A stretch of 19,873 bases of DNA from RZYP01 sp050256135. Its GTDB lineage: Bacteria; Bacillota; Negativicutes; Acidaminococcales; Acidaminococcaceae. The stretch spans positions 1 to 19,873 of the forward strand of contig JBFWIF010000036.1 of NCBI GenBank assembly GCA_050256135.1, in the 5' to 3' direction. A program made the position numbers and the translations under genes. The notes under the pieces were generated by a model. That model had not been told where the DNA came from, searched no databases, and was given only the letters and a program-made list of their open reading frames with translations. Below, one piece after another: positions 1 to 6,985 of this stretch. The stretch's first letter is position 1; each line of letters starts with the position of its first letter.

Positions 1-819
1 GGGATAGCTTGGATGTCGAGAATTCTTGGTTTTCCTTCTGTTGTGTATATGCCGAAGGGTTCAGCCCAGGCAAGATTAGAGGCCATAGCAAAAGAAGGCG
101 CGTCTGTAAAGATTACTGAAAGTAATTATGATGACACTGTTAGAATGCTTGTTGACGATTCCGCACGCAATGGCTGGACAGTTATGCAGGATACTTCCTG
201 GCCAGGTTATGAAGAAATACCTCTCTGGATAATGCAGGGATATGCAACAATGATAAGCGAAGCCTTGGAAGTATTGCCAGAACCGCCGACGCATGTGTTT
301 GCTCAAGCAGGTGTTGGCTCTATGGCTGCTGCTGCTCAGGCAGTGGTTGCTTCATATGGTTATGCTGAAGAGCCTGTTTTTACTGTTTTGGAAGCTACTG
401 CTGCTAACTGTTTCTTCCGTTCTTTTGAACAAGGAAAGGTGGTTTCGGTTGGCGGTGAGCTTAACACAATTATGGCCGGTCTTGCTTGTGGTGAAATCAA
501 TCACCTGGCCTGGGAGATCATAAAAAATTATTCTAGATTTTGTCTGAGTTGCAGAGATGAAGTCGCAGCACTTGGAATGCGGCTTTGGGGAAATCCATTA
601 GGCGATGATGAGAAAATAGTAGCTGGCGAATCTGGCGCGATCGGTGGCGGCGTTATAGGTCTTTTGGGAAAATACCACAACCTTAAGACAGAGCTTGGGC
701 TAAATAAGGATTCTATTATGCTTTTCTTTAATACAGAAGGTGATACTTTCCCTGAGAGATATCGTGATATAGTATGGGGAGGACTTCTTCCAGTTGAATT
801 TAGGAGGCGTAATTTTTGA
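1..819 (+). CDS. dpaL: Diaminopropionate ammonia-lyase, C-terminal part (5' end outside window)
   Basis: PLP-dependent lyase of fold type II that converts 2,3-diaminopropionate (D or L) to pyruvate and two ammonia in the cytoplasm. The frame is open to base 1 and reads G-I-A-W before the first ATG at 13, matching the family's internal 'HGxGVAW' stretch, so the ATG is not the start. About 272 C-terminal residues of a protein usually near 400 are present. Recognisable are the VVYMPKGSA block, 'NYDD', 'QDTSWPGYEEIP', 'WIMQGY', the glycine-rich phosphate-binding loop AGVGSMAAAA, and the 'GESGAIGGG' segment near the end. The PLP-binding lysine lies upstream, outside the window. The stop overlaps the next gene by 4 nt, so the two are probably co-transcribed. 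A catabolic serine/threonine dehydratase relative is the only alternative, and the motifs favour DpaL. Confidence 0.93.
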   Translation, partial: GIAWMSRILGFPSVVYMPKGSAQARLEAIAKEGASVKITESNYDDTVRMLVDDSARNGWTVMQDTSWPGYEEIPLWIMQGYATMISEALEVLPEPPTHVFAQAGVGSMAAAAQAVVASYGYAEEPVFTVLEATAANCFFRSFEQGKVVSVGGELNTIMAGLACGEINHLAWEIIKNYSRFCLSCRDEVAALGMRLWGNPLGDDEKIVAGESGAIGGGVIGLLGKYHNLKTELGLNKDSIMLFFNTEGDTFPERYRDIVWGGLLPVEFRRRNF

Positions 820-1856
820 TATTTCGGTTATTATTTGTTATAATTTGCACTTTATTATTTCAAGCGCCTTCAATGGTATTTGCCAATGGAGTACAACCTA
901 AAGATTGCCCGCTTGATGAAAAGTATTTGCTTGGTCTTTATGCAGGTAATGGTGAGCAATTTTTGGTGCGAGAGAAGAATGGTATGTTAAATATCGTTTA
1001 CAGATACCTATCTAATGATAGGGATTATCAAAAAAGCAATGTTTTTCCGCTTGCTAAAGAACATTATGATGCTTACCAAATTTCTGAAACGGGGGCTTTG
1101 ACGAACACCGAGGCTAACGTTAAGTTTGAACGAGATAAAGATGGTCATGGTATCAGCTGTATTATAGGTGGTAATCGCTATACCAGGGTGTTTTTTGGGC
1201 CCGACAAAGGTGACTATTTTAAAATCAAGACAGTAAAACCTTTGGATGAATTGCGGCAAGATGTTCAGAAGGCAGTTATGCCAGTACAAACTGCACCAAA
1301 TGTTGCTGAATTGGTTAATCTGGCAACGATTCCCGGTTTAAAGTTTGATTTGCGTTATGCGACGGAGAGAAATTGTTTTTCTGCTCCACTTTATGAAGGT
1401 TATAAGGCGTATTTAAATAAAAATGCTGCAGAAGCTCTTGGGCGCGTTGCTAAAAGGTTGTCTGATTATGGTTTTGGTTTACTTGTTTGGGATGCGTACA
1501 GGCCGTGGAAAGTATCAAAATTAGCGTACGAAGCGTTGCCCAAGGAACAAAAGTCATTATTGCCTGCGCCGGAAAAAGGTTCACCACATAATACAGGCAA
1601 TGCGGTAGATGTAAGTTTTTATAATCTTAAGACCGGCGAAGTTGTAGAGATGATCAGCGATTTTGATGAACCTTCGCCTAGGCAGTACGCCAGCTTTGCA
1701 GGCGGCACTTCACTGGAAAGATGGGAACGCAACCTTTTGCAGCAGATGATGGGAATGGAAGGCTTCAGCGGCTCAGACATGGAATGGTGGCATTTTGACT
1801 TTGACAACAAAAATTCTTATCAATTGTTGGATATTCCTTTTAGTGCTTTGCATTGA
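816..1856 (+). CDS. Secreted VanX-like D-alanyl-D-alanine dipeptidase (peptidase M15D) with N-terminal extension
   Basis: Zinc dipeptidase that should split D-Ala-D-Ala or related muropeptide ends outside the cytoplasm. The start is TTG at 816, with AGGAGG at 802-807 eight bases upstream; TTG overlaps the stop of the preceding gene. Residues 1-23 form a signal peptide (hydrophobic core, likely cut after VFA), so unlike cytoplasmic VanX this enzyme is exported. Residues ~25-155 form a domain I do not recognise (beta-rich look, 'YLLGLYAGNGEQFLVREK'). The catalytic domain is ~160-340: DAYRP with Arg229, the SPHNTGNAVD zinc motif with His258 and Asp265, and EWWHF with Glu323 and His326. All catalytic positions of the family are kept. 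At 346 residues it is much longer than VanX (~200) because of the leader and extra domain. Likely roles are peptidoglycan fragment salvage or wall turnover; substrate is inferred. Confidence 0.9.
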   Translation: MIFRLLFVIICTLLFQAPSMVFANGVQPKDCPLDEKYLLGLYAGNGEQFLVREKNGMLNIVYRYLSNDRDYQKSNVFPLAKEHYDAYQISETGALTNTEANVKFERDKDGHGISCIIGGNRYTRVFFGPDKGDYFKIKTVKPLDELRQDVQKAVMPVQTAPNVAELVNLATIPGLKFDLRYATERNCFSAPLYEGYKAYLNKNAAEALGRVAKRLSDYGFGLLVWDAYRPWKVSKLAYEALPKEQKSLLPAPEKGSPHNTGNAVDVSFYNLKTGEVVEMISDFDEPSPRQYASFAGGTSLERWERNLLQQMMGMEGFSGSDMEWWHFDFDNKNSYQLLDIPFSALH

Positions 1857-1887
1857 AAGGTGGACTCTTTATTAAGTGGCAGAAATA

Positions 1888-1896
1888 TGCTAAAAT
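1888..1896 (+). promoter_or_regulatory. Candidate extended -10 promoter for ylbF-murB
   Basis: TGCTAAAAT gives a TGn extended -10 element about 39 bases before the ylbF start. The -35 side is poor (TTTATT at a 17-bp spacing), so this rests mainly on the extended -10. Confidence 0.4.
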
Positions 1897-1934
1897 GAGC
1901 CGTGGTAGAAATAATTCGTTGAGGTGACTAAACA

Positions 1935-2273
1935 ATGAACGTATATGATGCAACCAGTGAATTAAGCAAAGCAATGCGTGAAAGTCAGGAATACAAAAGA
2001 CTCTCAGAAGCAAAAAAGAAACTGTCAGCTGATTCTTCAGCAGAATCTATGGTTAAAGATTTCATGAAACAAAAACAAGAGTTGGAAATAGAGCAGTTTT
2101 CTGGTAAAAGCCCTGATAAGGAAAAAATGGAAAAAGTTCAAAAATTATATGAATTGCTTTGTTTAAATAGCGCTGCGAATGATTATGTTCAAGCCTATAT
2201 TCGTTTTCAATTAATGATTAATGATATTTCAAAATCTATTGGCGACGTTGTCAAAGAAGTTGTCGGGGAGTGA
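1935..2273 (+). CDS. YlbF/YmcA-family protein
   Basis: Small all-helical protein of 112 residues belonging to the YlbF/YmcA (DUF964) family. Bacillus members form a complex that works with RNase Y in mRNA processing and affects competence, sporulation and biofilm formation. The sequence shows the typical pattern: an N-terminal helix ('YDATSELSKAMRESQEYKRL'), a long charged helix with 'KDFMKQKQELEIEQFSGK', and a C-terminal helix with 'YVQAYIRFQLMINDISKSIGDVV'. The start ATG has GAGGTG at 1920-1925. The gene ends one base before murB, so the two form a tight pair. I cannot separate YlbF from YmcA from sequence alone, so no symbol is given. Confidence 0.85.
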   Translation: MNVYDATSELSKAMRESQEYKRLSEAKKKLSADSSAESMVKDFMKQKQELEIEQFSGKSPDKEKMEKVQKLYELLCLNSAANDYVQAYIRFQLMINDISKSIGDVVKEVVGE

Positions 2274-2274
2274 A

Positions 2275-3183
2275 ATGACACTGAACGGATTCAAAGCTTG
2301 GTTAAAAGAAAAGATGCCCGATAATTTTAGAGAAAATGAACTAATGCAGAACAATACCTCATTTAGGATAGGTGGGCCGGCCGATCTGTTTGTTTTGCCG
2401 ACCGATTTCCATCAGCTGAAAGACGTAGTTACGAAGGCGAGACTAGAAAAAATACCATTAACGGTTATTGGAAACGGTTCTAATCTTTTGGTAAAAGACA
2501 AAGGTATCCGAGGTGTGGTTGTAAAACTGGGGAATACAATTAAGCATATTGTATGCAAAGAAGAGAAAATTATTGCGGAAGCAGGAGCTTCATTGGCGGC
2601 TGTTGCCAATAAAGCTGCGATTTGCTCACTTACAGGACTTGAGTTTGCTGTTGGCATTCCTGGCAGTATAGGCGGTGCTGTTTTTATGAATGCCGGTGCC
2701 TACGACGGTGAGATGTCCAAGGTGGTAACCAGGGTAACTGTGCTGACAGTTGATGGTGAAATCAAGGACTTGAACAAAGAAGAGTTGAATTTTTGTTATA
2801 GACATAGTTCAATACAAGATAACGGTGCGATCGTTATTAGTGTTGAAATGCAGCTTGCGAAAGGCAAAGCAGATGAAATACTTGCCAAAATGGCAGATTT
2901 CACAAACAGAAGGACGACCAAACAGCCACTTGATATACCGAATGCAGGAAGCATGTTCAGGCGCCCTGTCGGTCATTATGCAGGAACTTTGATAGAGAAA
3001 GCTGGACTTAAGGGATATACTGTGGGAGGAGCGCAGGTTTCTACCAAACATGCCGGCTTTGTTGTTAATATGGGTAATGCTACTGCTGATGATGTTTTAA
3101 ACCTTATTAGTGAAGTCCAAAAAAAAGTCTATGATTATTCAGGAGTGTATTTAGAACCGGAAGTTAAGATTTTAGGAGAATAA
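2275..3183 (+). CDS. murB: UDP-N-acetylenolpyruvoylglucosamine reductase
   Basis: FAD enzyme of cytoplasmic peptidoglycan precursor synthesis; reduces UDP-GlcNAc-enolpyruvate to UDP-MurNAc with NADPH. A longer open frame begins at 2221, inside ylbF, but the ATG at 2275 is preferred: it follows the ylbF stop by one base, has GGGGAG just upstream, and gives 302 residues, the usual size for Gram-positive MurB. The FAD-binding part shows 'NTSFRIGGPADLFV', GNGSNLLV (66-73), and 'GIPGSIGGAVFMNAGAY'. The C-terminal part carries 'YRHSS', the catalytic serine motif NAGSMFRRP (Ser226), 'GGAQVSTKHAGFVVN' and the LEPEV motif (Glu294, Glu296). It is of the short, type II form. A strong terminator lies just after the stop. 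Confidence 0.97.
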   Translation: MTLNGFKAWLKEKMPDNFRENELMQNNTSFRIGGPADLFVLPTDFHQLKDVVTKARLEKIPLTVIGNGSNLLVKDKGIRGVVVKLGNTIKHIVCKEEKIIAEAGASLAAVANKAAICSLTGLEFAVGIPGSIGGAVFMNAGAYDGEMSKVVTRVTVLTVDGEIKDLNKEELNFCYRHSSIQDNGAIVISVEMQLAKGKADEILAKMADFTNRRTTKQPLDIPNAGSMFRRPVGHYAGTLIEKAGLKGYTVGGAQVSTKHAGFVVNMGNATADDVLNLISEVQKKVYDYSGVYLEPEVKILGE

Positions 3184-3192
3184 TGCGTTTAT

Positions 3193-3226
3193 GCCATGAT
3201 GTTGTTATCATGGCTTTTTCTTTTTC
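3193..3226 (+). terminator. Intrinsic terminator of the ylbF-murB unit
   Basis: A perfect 8-bp stem GCCATGAT / ATCATGGC (3193-3200 with 3207-3214), a 6-nt loop and a T-rich tail (TTTTTCTTTTTC). It begins ten bases after the murB stop. Confidence 0.9.
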
Positions 3227-3243
3227 AGTTCAAAATACAAATT

Positions 3244-3273
3244 GCAGGGAAATGCTCTGTTTCTGTGGAATAT
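3244..3273 (+). promoter_or_regulatory. Candidate sigma-H-type promoter before the beta-CASP hydrolase
   Basis: GCAGGGAAA, a 12-nt spacer, then GTGGAATAT. This fits the Bacillus sigma-H pattern RnAGGaWWW - N11-12 - RnnGAATww except for one G in the -35 half. It sits between the murB terminator and the start of the next gene, about 43 bases from that start. I see no sigma-A promoter here. The assignment is pattern-based. Confidence 0.5.
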
Positions 3274-3315
3274 CTCATCATATATATTTTATGAGCATTT
3301 AGGGAGGGATTAGAA

Positions 3316-4923
3316 ATGAAGATCACGTTTTTGGGCGCTGCCAGAATGGTTACAGGCTCATGCTACCTGCTTGAAGTTAACTACAGAAAAATTTTAATTG
3401 ATTGCGGTATGTACCAAGGATCTAAACTTATTAAAACATTTAATGAAAGAGATTTTGCATTTGATCCTAAACTTATTGACGCCGTGGTGCTAACTCATGC
3501 CCATATTGACCATAGCGGTTTGCTGCCAAAATTGGTAAAACGAGGTTTTAACGGGATAATTCATTGTACGCGTGTAACAAAGGAATTATGTGAAATTCTG
3601 TTGCCGGATAGCGCACATATTCAAGAATCTGAGGCAGAAACAGCAAATCGCAAGGGCCTGCGTGCTGGTAAACCGGAAGTAAAGCCTTTATATACAGTTG
3701 ATGAGGCTGAAACGGCACTTAAACACTTTGAAACACATGATTACAACGAAAAAATAGAACTTTATAATGGCATAGGTTTTGAATTTAGGATAGCTGGACA
3801 TATTCTTGGATCTGCATTTATTGAATTTTGCCTTTTAGAGAATGGTAAGGAAACGAAAATTGTATTTTCTGGAGATGTTGGTCAGCCAGGGCAGCCAATA
3901 ATAAAAGATCCCAGCAGAGTTCCGCAAGCAGACTTTATTATCACGGAATCGACATATGGTAATCGCGTGCATCCTATTTATGACAGGGAAGAAGAATTAA
4001 GGAAAATAATTGTTGAAGCTGTTGCGCGCGGTGGTAATCTCATCATACCAGCGTTTGCCGTAGGACGGACACAGATAATCTTGTATTATTTGAAAAAGTT
4101 AATGGGAGAAAAGAAAATACCAGAAACACCAATTGTAATTGATAGTCCTATGGCAACAAAGGCGACACAATTAACACTGATGAGTCCGGAAGAATATGAT
4201 GATGAGGCGCAGACGATTTACAACAAAGAGGGGAATCTCTTAGCTTTGCCGCAAATACGCTATACACAATCTGTTGAAGAATCAAGGGCTCTAAATTTTA
4301 TGCCGAGCCCAATGATAATTATTTCTGCAAGCGGTATGGCTGATGCAGGGAGGATTCTCCATCATTTGAAACATAATTTATGGCGTGCGGACAGCACTGT
4401 TCTTTTTGCCGGTTTTCAAGCAGAAGGAAGTATGGGACGGCTCTTGATTGATGGCGCAAAACGCGTAAGGATTATGGGAGAGGAAATTGTTGTTAAAGCC
4501 AAAATACAGTATTTGGAAGGTTTTTCTGCTCACGCTGATAAGAATCAATTATTGGATTGGTTCAAGGCAATGGAAAAGCGGCCAAAAGCTTTTTTCATTG
4601 TGCATGGTGAACATGATGCAGCTTTTAACTTTGCCGATGAATTGCAGCGAAATCTTGGTACCGCTACGGCAATTCCACGATATGGTGACAGCGTCGTCAT
4701 TGAAGGAACTGATTGGCACATGGAAACATCACATCTTATTCCGGAAGAATTGCCGGAAGGTATCGAACTGCGGGAATCACTACGCAAATTCGAGCGCGAT
4801 ATTGCTCTTTATAAAACAAGGATTGAGCAAATCGCAGCTAGAGACTCTTCCAAAACGGCGGAAATGCGCAAGAAGATTGAGAAAGCGAAAAAGTATGTTG
4901 ACGAAATACTTAAAAATGTGTAA
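3316..4923 (+). CDS. MBL-fold beta-CASP RNA metallo-hydrolase (CPSF/YSH1-like)
   Basis: Predicted zinc-dependent RNA nuclease of the COG1236 type, related to eukaryotic CPSF73 and distinct from RNase J. The metallo-beta-lactamase core has HAHIDH (His61, His63, Asp65, His66), 'AGHILGSA', and 'FSGDVG'. The beta-CASP region follows from 'ESTYGNR' through 'IPAFAVGRTQ', 'DSPMA' and 'ISASGMADAGRILHHL'. The C-terminal RMMBL part has 'GFSAHAD' and 'VHGEHDA'. Residues ~485-535 are a charged, probably coiled-coil tail. At 535 residues it is a normal length for the group. The start ATG has GGAGGG at 3303-3308. It stands alone, with its own promoter candidate and a terminator before it. Substrate RNA is unknown; a role in mRNA or stable RNA processing is inferred from the family. 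Confidence 0.92.
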   Translation: MKITFLGAARMVTGSCYLLEVNYRKILIDCGMYQGSKLIKTFNERDFAFDPKLIDAVVLTHAHIDHSGLLPKLVKRGFNGIIHCTRVTKELCEILLPDSAHIQESEAETANRKGLRAGKPEVKPLYTVDEAETALKHFETHDYNEKIELYNGIGFEFRIAGHILGSAFIEFCLLENGKETKIVFSGDVGQPGQPIIKDPSRVPQADFIITESTYGNRVHPIYDREEELRKIIVEAVARGGNLIIPAFAVGRTQIILYYLKKLMGEKKIPETPIVIDSPMATKATQLTLMSPEEYDDEAQTIYNKEGNLLALPQIRYTQSVEESRALNFMPSPMIIISASGMADAGRILHHLKHNLWRADSTVLFAGFQAEGSMGRLLIDGAKRVRIMGEEIVVKAKIQYLEGFSAHADKNQLLDWFKAMEKRPKAFFIVHGEHDAAFNFADELQRNLGTATAIPRYGDSVVIEGTDWHMETSHLIPEELPEGIELRESLRKFERDIALYKTRIEQIAARDSSKTAEMRKKIEKAKKYVDEILKNV

Positions 4924-4953
4924 AAACACAAATGTGCGCATAAAGTTTACAAA

Positions 4954-4979
4954 AAGCTCCTTTTTGCAAAAAAGAGCTT
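4954..4979. repeat. Inverted repeat abutting the T-box promoter
   Basis: AAGCTC (4954-4959) and GAGCTT (4974-4979), with an inner TTTTT/AAAAA pairing around a GC centre. The right arm overlaps the -35 hexamer at 4978. Read on the + strand it has no T-run after it; read on the - strand it is followed by T5, like a terminator for antisense RNA. An operator role is also possible. Confidence 0.45.
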
Positions 4980-5006
4980 GACATTGTTACTTGGTGTTGC
5001 TATAAT
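4978..5006 (+). promoter_or_regulatory. Consensus sigma-A promoter of the T-box leader
   Basis: TTGACA (4978-4983), exactly 17 bp, then TATAAT (5001-5006). Both hexamers match consensus perfectly. Transcription should begin near 5013, giving a leader of about 325 nt before dctP. Confidence 0.92.
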
Positions 5007-5050
5007 TTGAACAATGTTTTATTGTTATTATAGCGACTAAATATTATGAT

Positions 5051-5263
5051 TGGGAATAACGTTTGTTTGCAACTGTAGAGAACCGATGGTAGGTGAAAAT
5101 CGGTGTTGCTGCTTTTCGTTTCTCACCCAGGAATTCTTATCCTGAAAACAATGATTGTCGTAGGGATGGGCGTAAGCCGCGTTAAGGTTTAATGAGTAAA
5201 ATATTAGGGTGGTACCGCGTTAGTTCGCCCCTATTGGCTAGATTTAGTCAATAGGGGCTTTTT
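5051..5263 (+). promoter_or_regulatory. T-box riboswitch, probable leucine (CTC) specifier
   Basis: tRNA-sensing leader that lets transcription continue when the cognate tRNA is uncharged. The conserved T-box AGGGTGGTACCGCG is at 5206-5219; its TGGT bulge (5210-5213) would pair with a tRNA end ACCA, so the discriminator base should be A. Stem I can be drawn: GGG 5052-5054 with CCC 5126-5128, AACG 5058-5061 with CGTT 5117-5120, GCAAC 5069-5073 with GTTGC 5105-5109, and CCGAT 5083-5087 with ATCGG 5099-5103, the last closing the typical distal 'GGTAGGTG' loop after AGAGA. The specifier side of the internal loop is T-CTC-A-CCC, so CTC at 5122-5124, followed by the conserved A, is the best codon (Leu). 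TTC (Phe) one base earlier is the main alternative. The T-box call is firm; the amino acid is inferred. Confidence 0.93.
5227..5263 (+). terminator. T-box-controlled intrinsic terminator
   Basis: A 10-bp stem GCCCCTATTG (5227-5236) with CAATAGGGGC (5249-5258), and T5 after it. It begins eight bases after the T-box motif, so antitermination and this stem are mutually exclusive, as in other T-box leaders. Confidence 0.93.
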
Positions 5264-5338
5264 GTTTCATAGTTTATTGGGCTAAAAAGATTTTTGACCA
5301 ATAACAATAGACATAAAAAAATAATGGGGTGAAGAAAA

Positions 5339-6364
5339 ATGACAATGGCGTCAAAATGGTCGAAAAAGTTGTTTGTATTTTCGGTGGTCTGTGTATTAGC
5401 ATTAACTGCTGGGTGTGGTGGGAAAAAGGAAACAAAGAGTACAGCGAATGAAAAGGTTACTATTAAGCTGGCACACAATTTACCGACAGCGCATCCTCTA
5501 GCTAGGGGAATGGAGAAATTTCAAAAAAAGGTTTCTGAAAAATCAAAGGGCATGATGACAATAGCAATTTATCCTTCTGGTCAGCTTTATAACGATAAGA
5601 GTATGAACGATGCAATTATGTCTGGCGGCATTGATATGGGACTGAACACTGTTGGCAGGTGGTCATCCGTAATTCCGGCAATGGAAGTTTTTGATGTTCC
5701 TTTTTTATTTCCAAGTTATGATAAGGTTGACAAAGCAATTGATGGTGGATTAGGTGAAAAATTAGGCGCTGAAATGAAAAAGAAGGGTGTTCGTCCAATA
5801 ATTTGGGCTGATTATGGTTTTGTTCAATTCGCAAACAACAAAAATGCAATCAAAAAGCCAGCAGATTTTGAGGGACTCAAACTTCGTGGATATGGAGAAA
5901 TGCCATCAGAAACGATTAAAGCTCTAGGGGCTGCTCCTGTAACAATGGGATCAGGAGAAGTATATATGGCTATTCAAAGAGGTGTGGTGGATGGACAGAC
6001 TTCTGGTACAACTGCAATGTATGACCGCAAAATGTTTGAAGTTACTAAATATTTGACAGTTACCAATCACGCTTATCCTGAATTTATTTTGGCAATGAAT
6101 GATAAAGCGTTCCAAAAATTGAGTTCCGAACAGCAAAAGATTTTGATGGATGCTGCTAATGAAGTTCGTGATGATTTGCGTAAAAGTGCTAAAGATGAAG
6201 ATCTGAAAGCTCTCAATAAATTAAAAGAAAAAGGCATGGAAGTCTATGTTGTTCCAGAAGCTGATTTAGCAGAATGGAGAGCAGCAACCAAACCTTGCTG
6301 GGACATTTTTGTTAAACATGCTGGGACTCTTGGTCAAGAATTAATTGATATCTGTATCAAATAA
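5339..6364 (+). CDS. dctP: TRAP transporter solute-binding lipoprotein, DctP type
   Basis: Extracytoplasmic substrate-binding subunit of a tripartite ATP-independent (TRAP) importer for a carboxylate-type solute. The start ATG follows GGGGTG at 5325-5330; a second in-frame ATG two codons later is possible. Residues 1-25 are a lipoprotein signal with lipobox LTAG-Cys26, so the protein is probably membrane-anchored. The DctP fold is clear: 'IKLAHNLPTAHPLARGMEKF', 'IYPSGQLYND', 'VFDVPFLFPSYDKV', 'GLKLRGYGEMPSE' with the conserved carboxylate-binding Arg183, then 'GEVYMAIQRGVVDGQTSG'. Length 341 is normal. It is the first gene after the T-box, so its synthesis should respond to tRNA charging. If the specifier is Leu, candidate substrates are branched-chain 2-oxo acids or leucine-related acids; that is inference, as the binding pocket cannot be read from sequence alone. 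Confidence 0.95.
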   Translation: MTMASKWSKKLFVFSVVCVLALTAGCGGKKETKSTANEKVTIKLAHNLPTAHPLARGMEKFQKKVSEKSKGMMTIAIYPSGQLYNDKSMNDAIMSGGIDMGLNTVGRWSSVIPAMEVFDVPFLFPSYDKVDKAIDGGLGEKLGAEMKKKGVRPIIWADYGFVQFANNKNAIKKPADFEGLKLRGYGEMPSETIKALGAAPVTMGSGEVYMAIQRGVVDGQTSGTTAMYDRKMFEVTKYLTVTNHAYPEFILAMNDKAFQKLSSEQQKILMDAANEVRDDLRKSAKDEDLKALNKLKEKGMEVYVVPEADLAEWRAATKPCWDIFVKHAGTLGQELIDICIK

Positions 6365-6459
6365 TAAAAATGTCCGTAATTTTTGTCGGTTACATATTTT
6401 GCAAGCATGTTGTCGCCGAAAATTCATAGGCATCGTTGCGGGAATGTGGTGAATTATAT

Positions 6460-6984
6460 TTGAAAACATTTGTAGAGCTTTATGCTAAGATATTAAATCG
6501 AATAACATATGTTGTTGGTGTACTTGCAGGTTTACTTTTCTTATTGCCAGCACTTACGATTTTTTATGAAGTTGTTATGCGCGGCGTATTTAACGCACCA
6601 ACGGAGTGGTCGATAGAAGCTTCGATATATTGTGTTTTGATTGCTGGTTTTCTTGGCATGCCTGTTGCTTATCTTGCGGAAAAACATATTAAAGTTGATA
6701 TAATCATAGGAAGATTTTCAGTAAAGAAACGTTGTTATATGGAAATATTGACATCAATAATCGGTATTTTTTTCTGTGCAGTCTTTTTTTTAGAAGCATT
6801 GGATATGGTTATCTTATCTTTTGAAATTAATCGTACTTCCCCTGATACGCTCAGAATGCCACTTTGGATACCACAAATGGCTATACCTTTTGGTATTGGG
6901 TTGCTTCTCCTACAGTTTTTGCGTACCATACTCGAAAATATTGAAAAAGTTAGAAACAGTGATTTTGCTGGGAGGATAAAATAG
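6460..6984 (+). CDS. dctQ: TRAP transporter small membrane subunit, DctQ type
   Basis: Small integral membrane subunit that links the binding protein to the large TRAP permease. The frame extends up to a TTG at 6436, but the TTG at 6460 is preferred because GGTGA (6448-6452) lies seven bases before it; the protein is then 174 residues, typical for DctQ. Four hydrophobic segments are visible: 'VVGVLAGLLFLLPALTIFY', 'ASIYCVLIAGFLGMPVAYL', 'ILTSIIGIFFCAVFFLEAL' and 'MAIPFGIGLLLLQFLRTI'. The family signature 'EVVMRGVFNAPTEWSIEAS' and 'EKHIKVDII' are present. It lies 95 bases after dctP, with no convincing terminator between, and one base before dctM. Confidence 0.93.
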   Translation: MKTFVELYAKILNRITYVVGVLAGLLFLLPALTIFYEVVMRGVFNAPTEWSIEASIYCVLIAGFLGMPVAYLAEKHIKVDIIIGRFSVKKRCYMEILTSIIGIFFCAVFFLEALDMVILSFEINRTSPDTLRMPLWIPQMAIPFGIGLLLLQFLRTILENIEKVRNSDFAGRIK

Positions 6985-6985
6985 T

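Noticed and set aside
2221..2274. Upstream start of murB inside ylbF
   Set aside because: It would add 18 residues not seen in MurB and overlap the preceding gene by 53 bases. ATG 2275 gives the normal length.
4487..4981. Plus-strand 164-codon frame overlapping the end of the beta-CASP gene
   Set aside because: It is out of frame with a gene carrying clear RMMBL motifs, and its composition is that of a shifted frame.
6366..6435. Weak pairing AATTTT..CGG with CCG..AAAATT between dctP and dctQ
   Set aside because: Only 9 pairs with a 3-nt bulge and a large loop, and no T-tail. It is not convincing as a terminator or attenuator.
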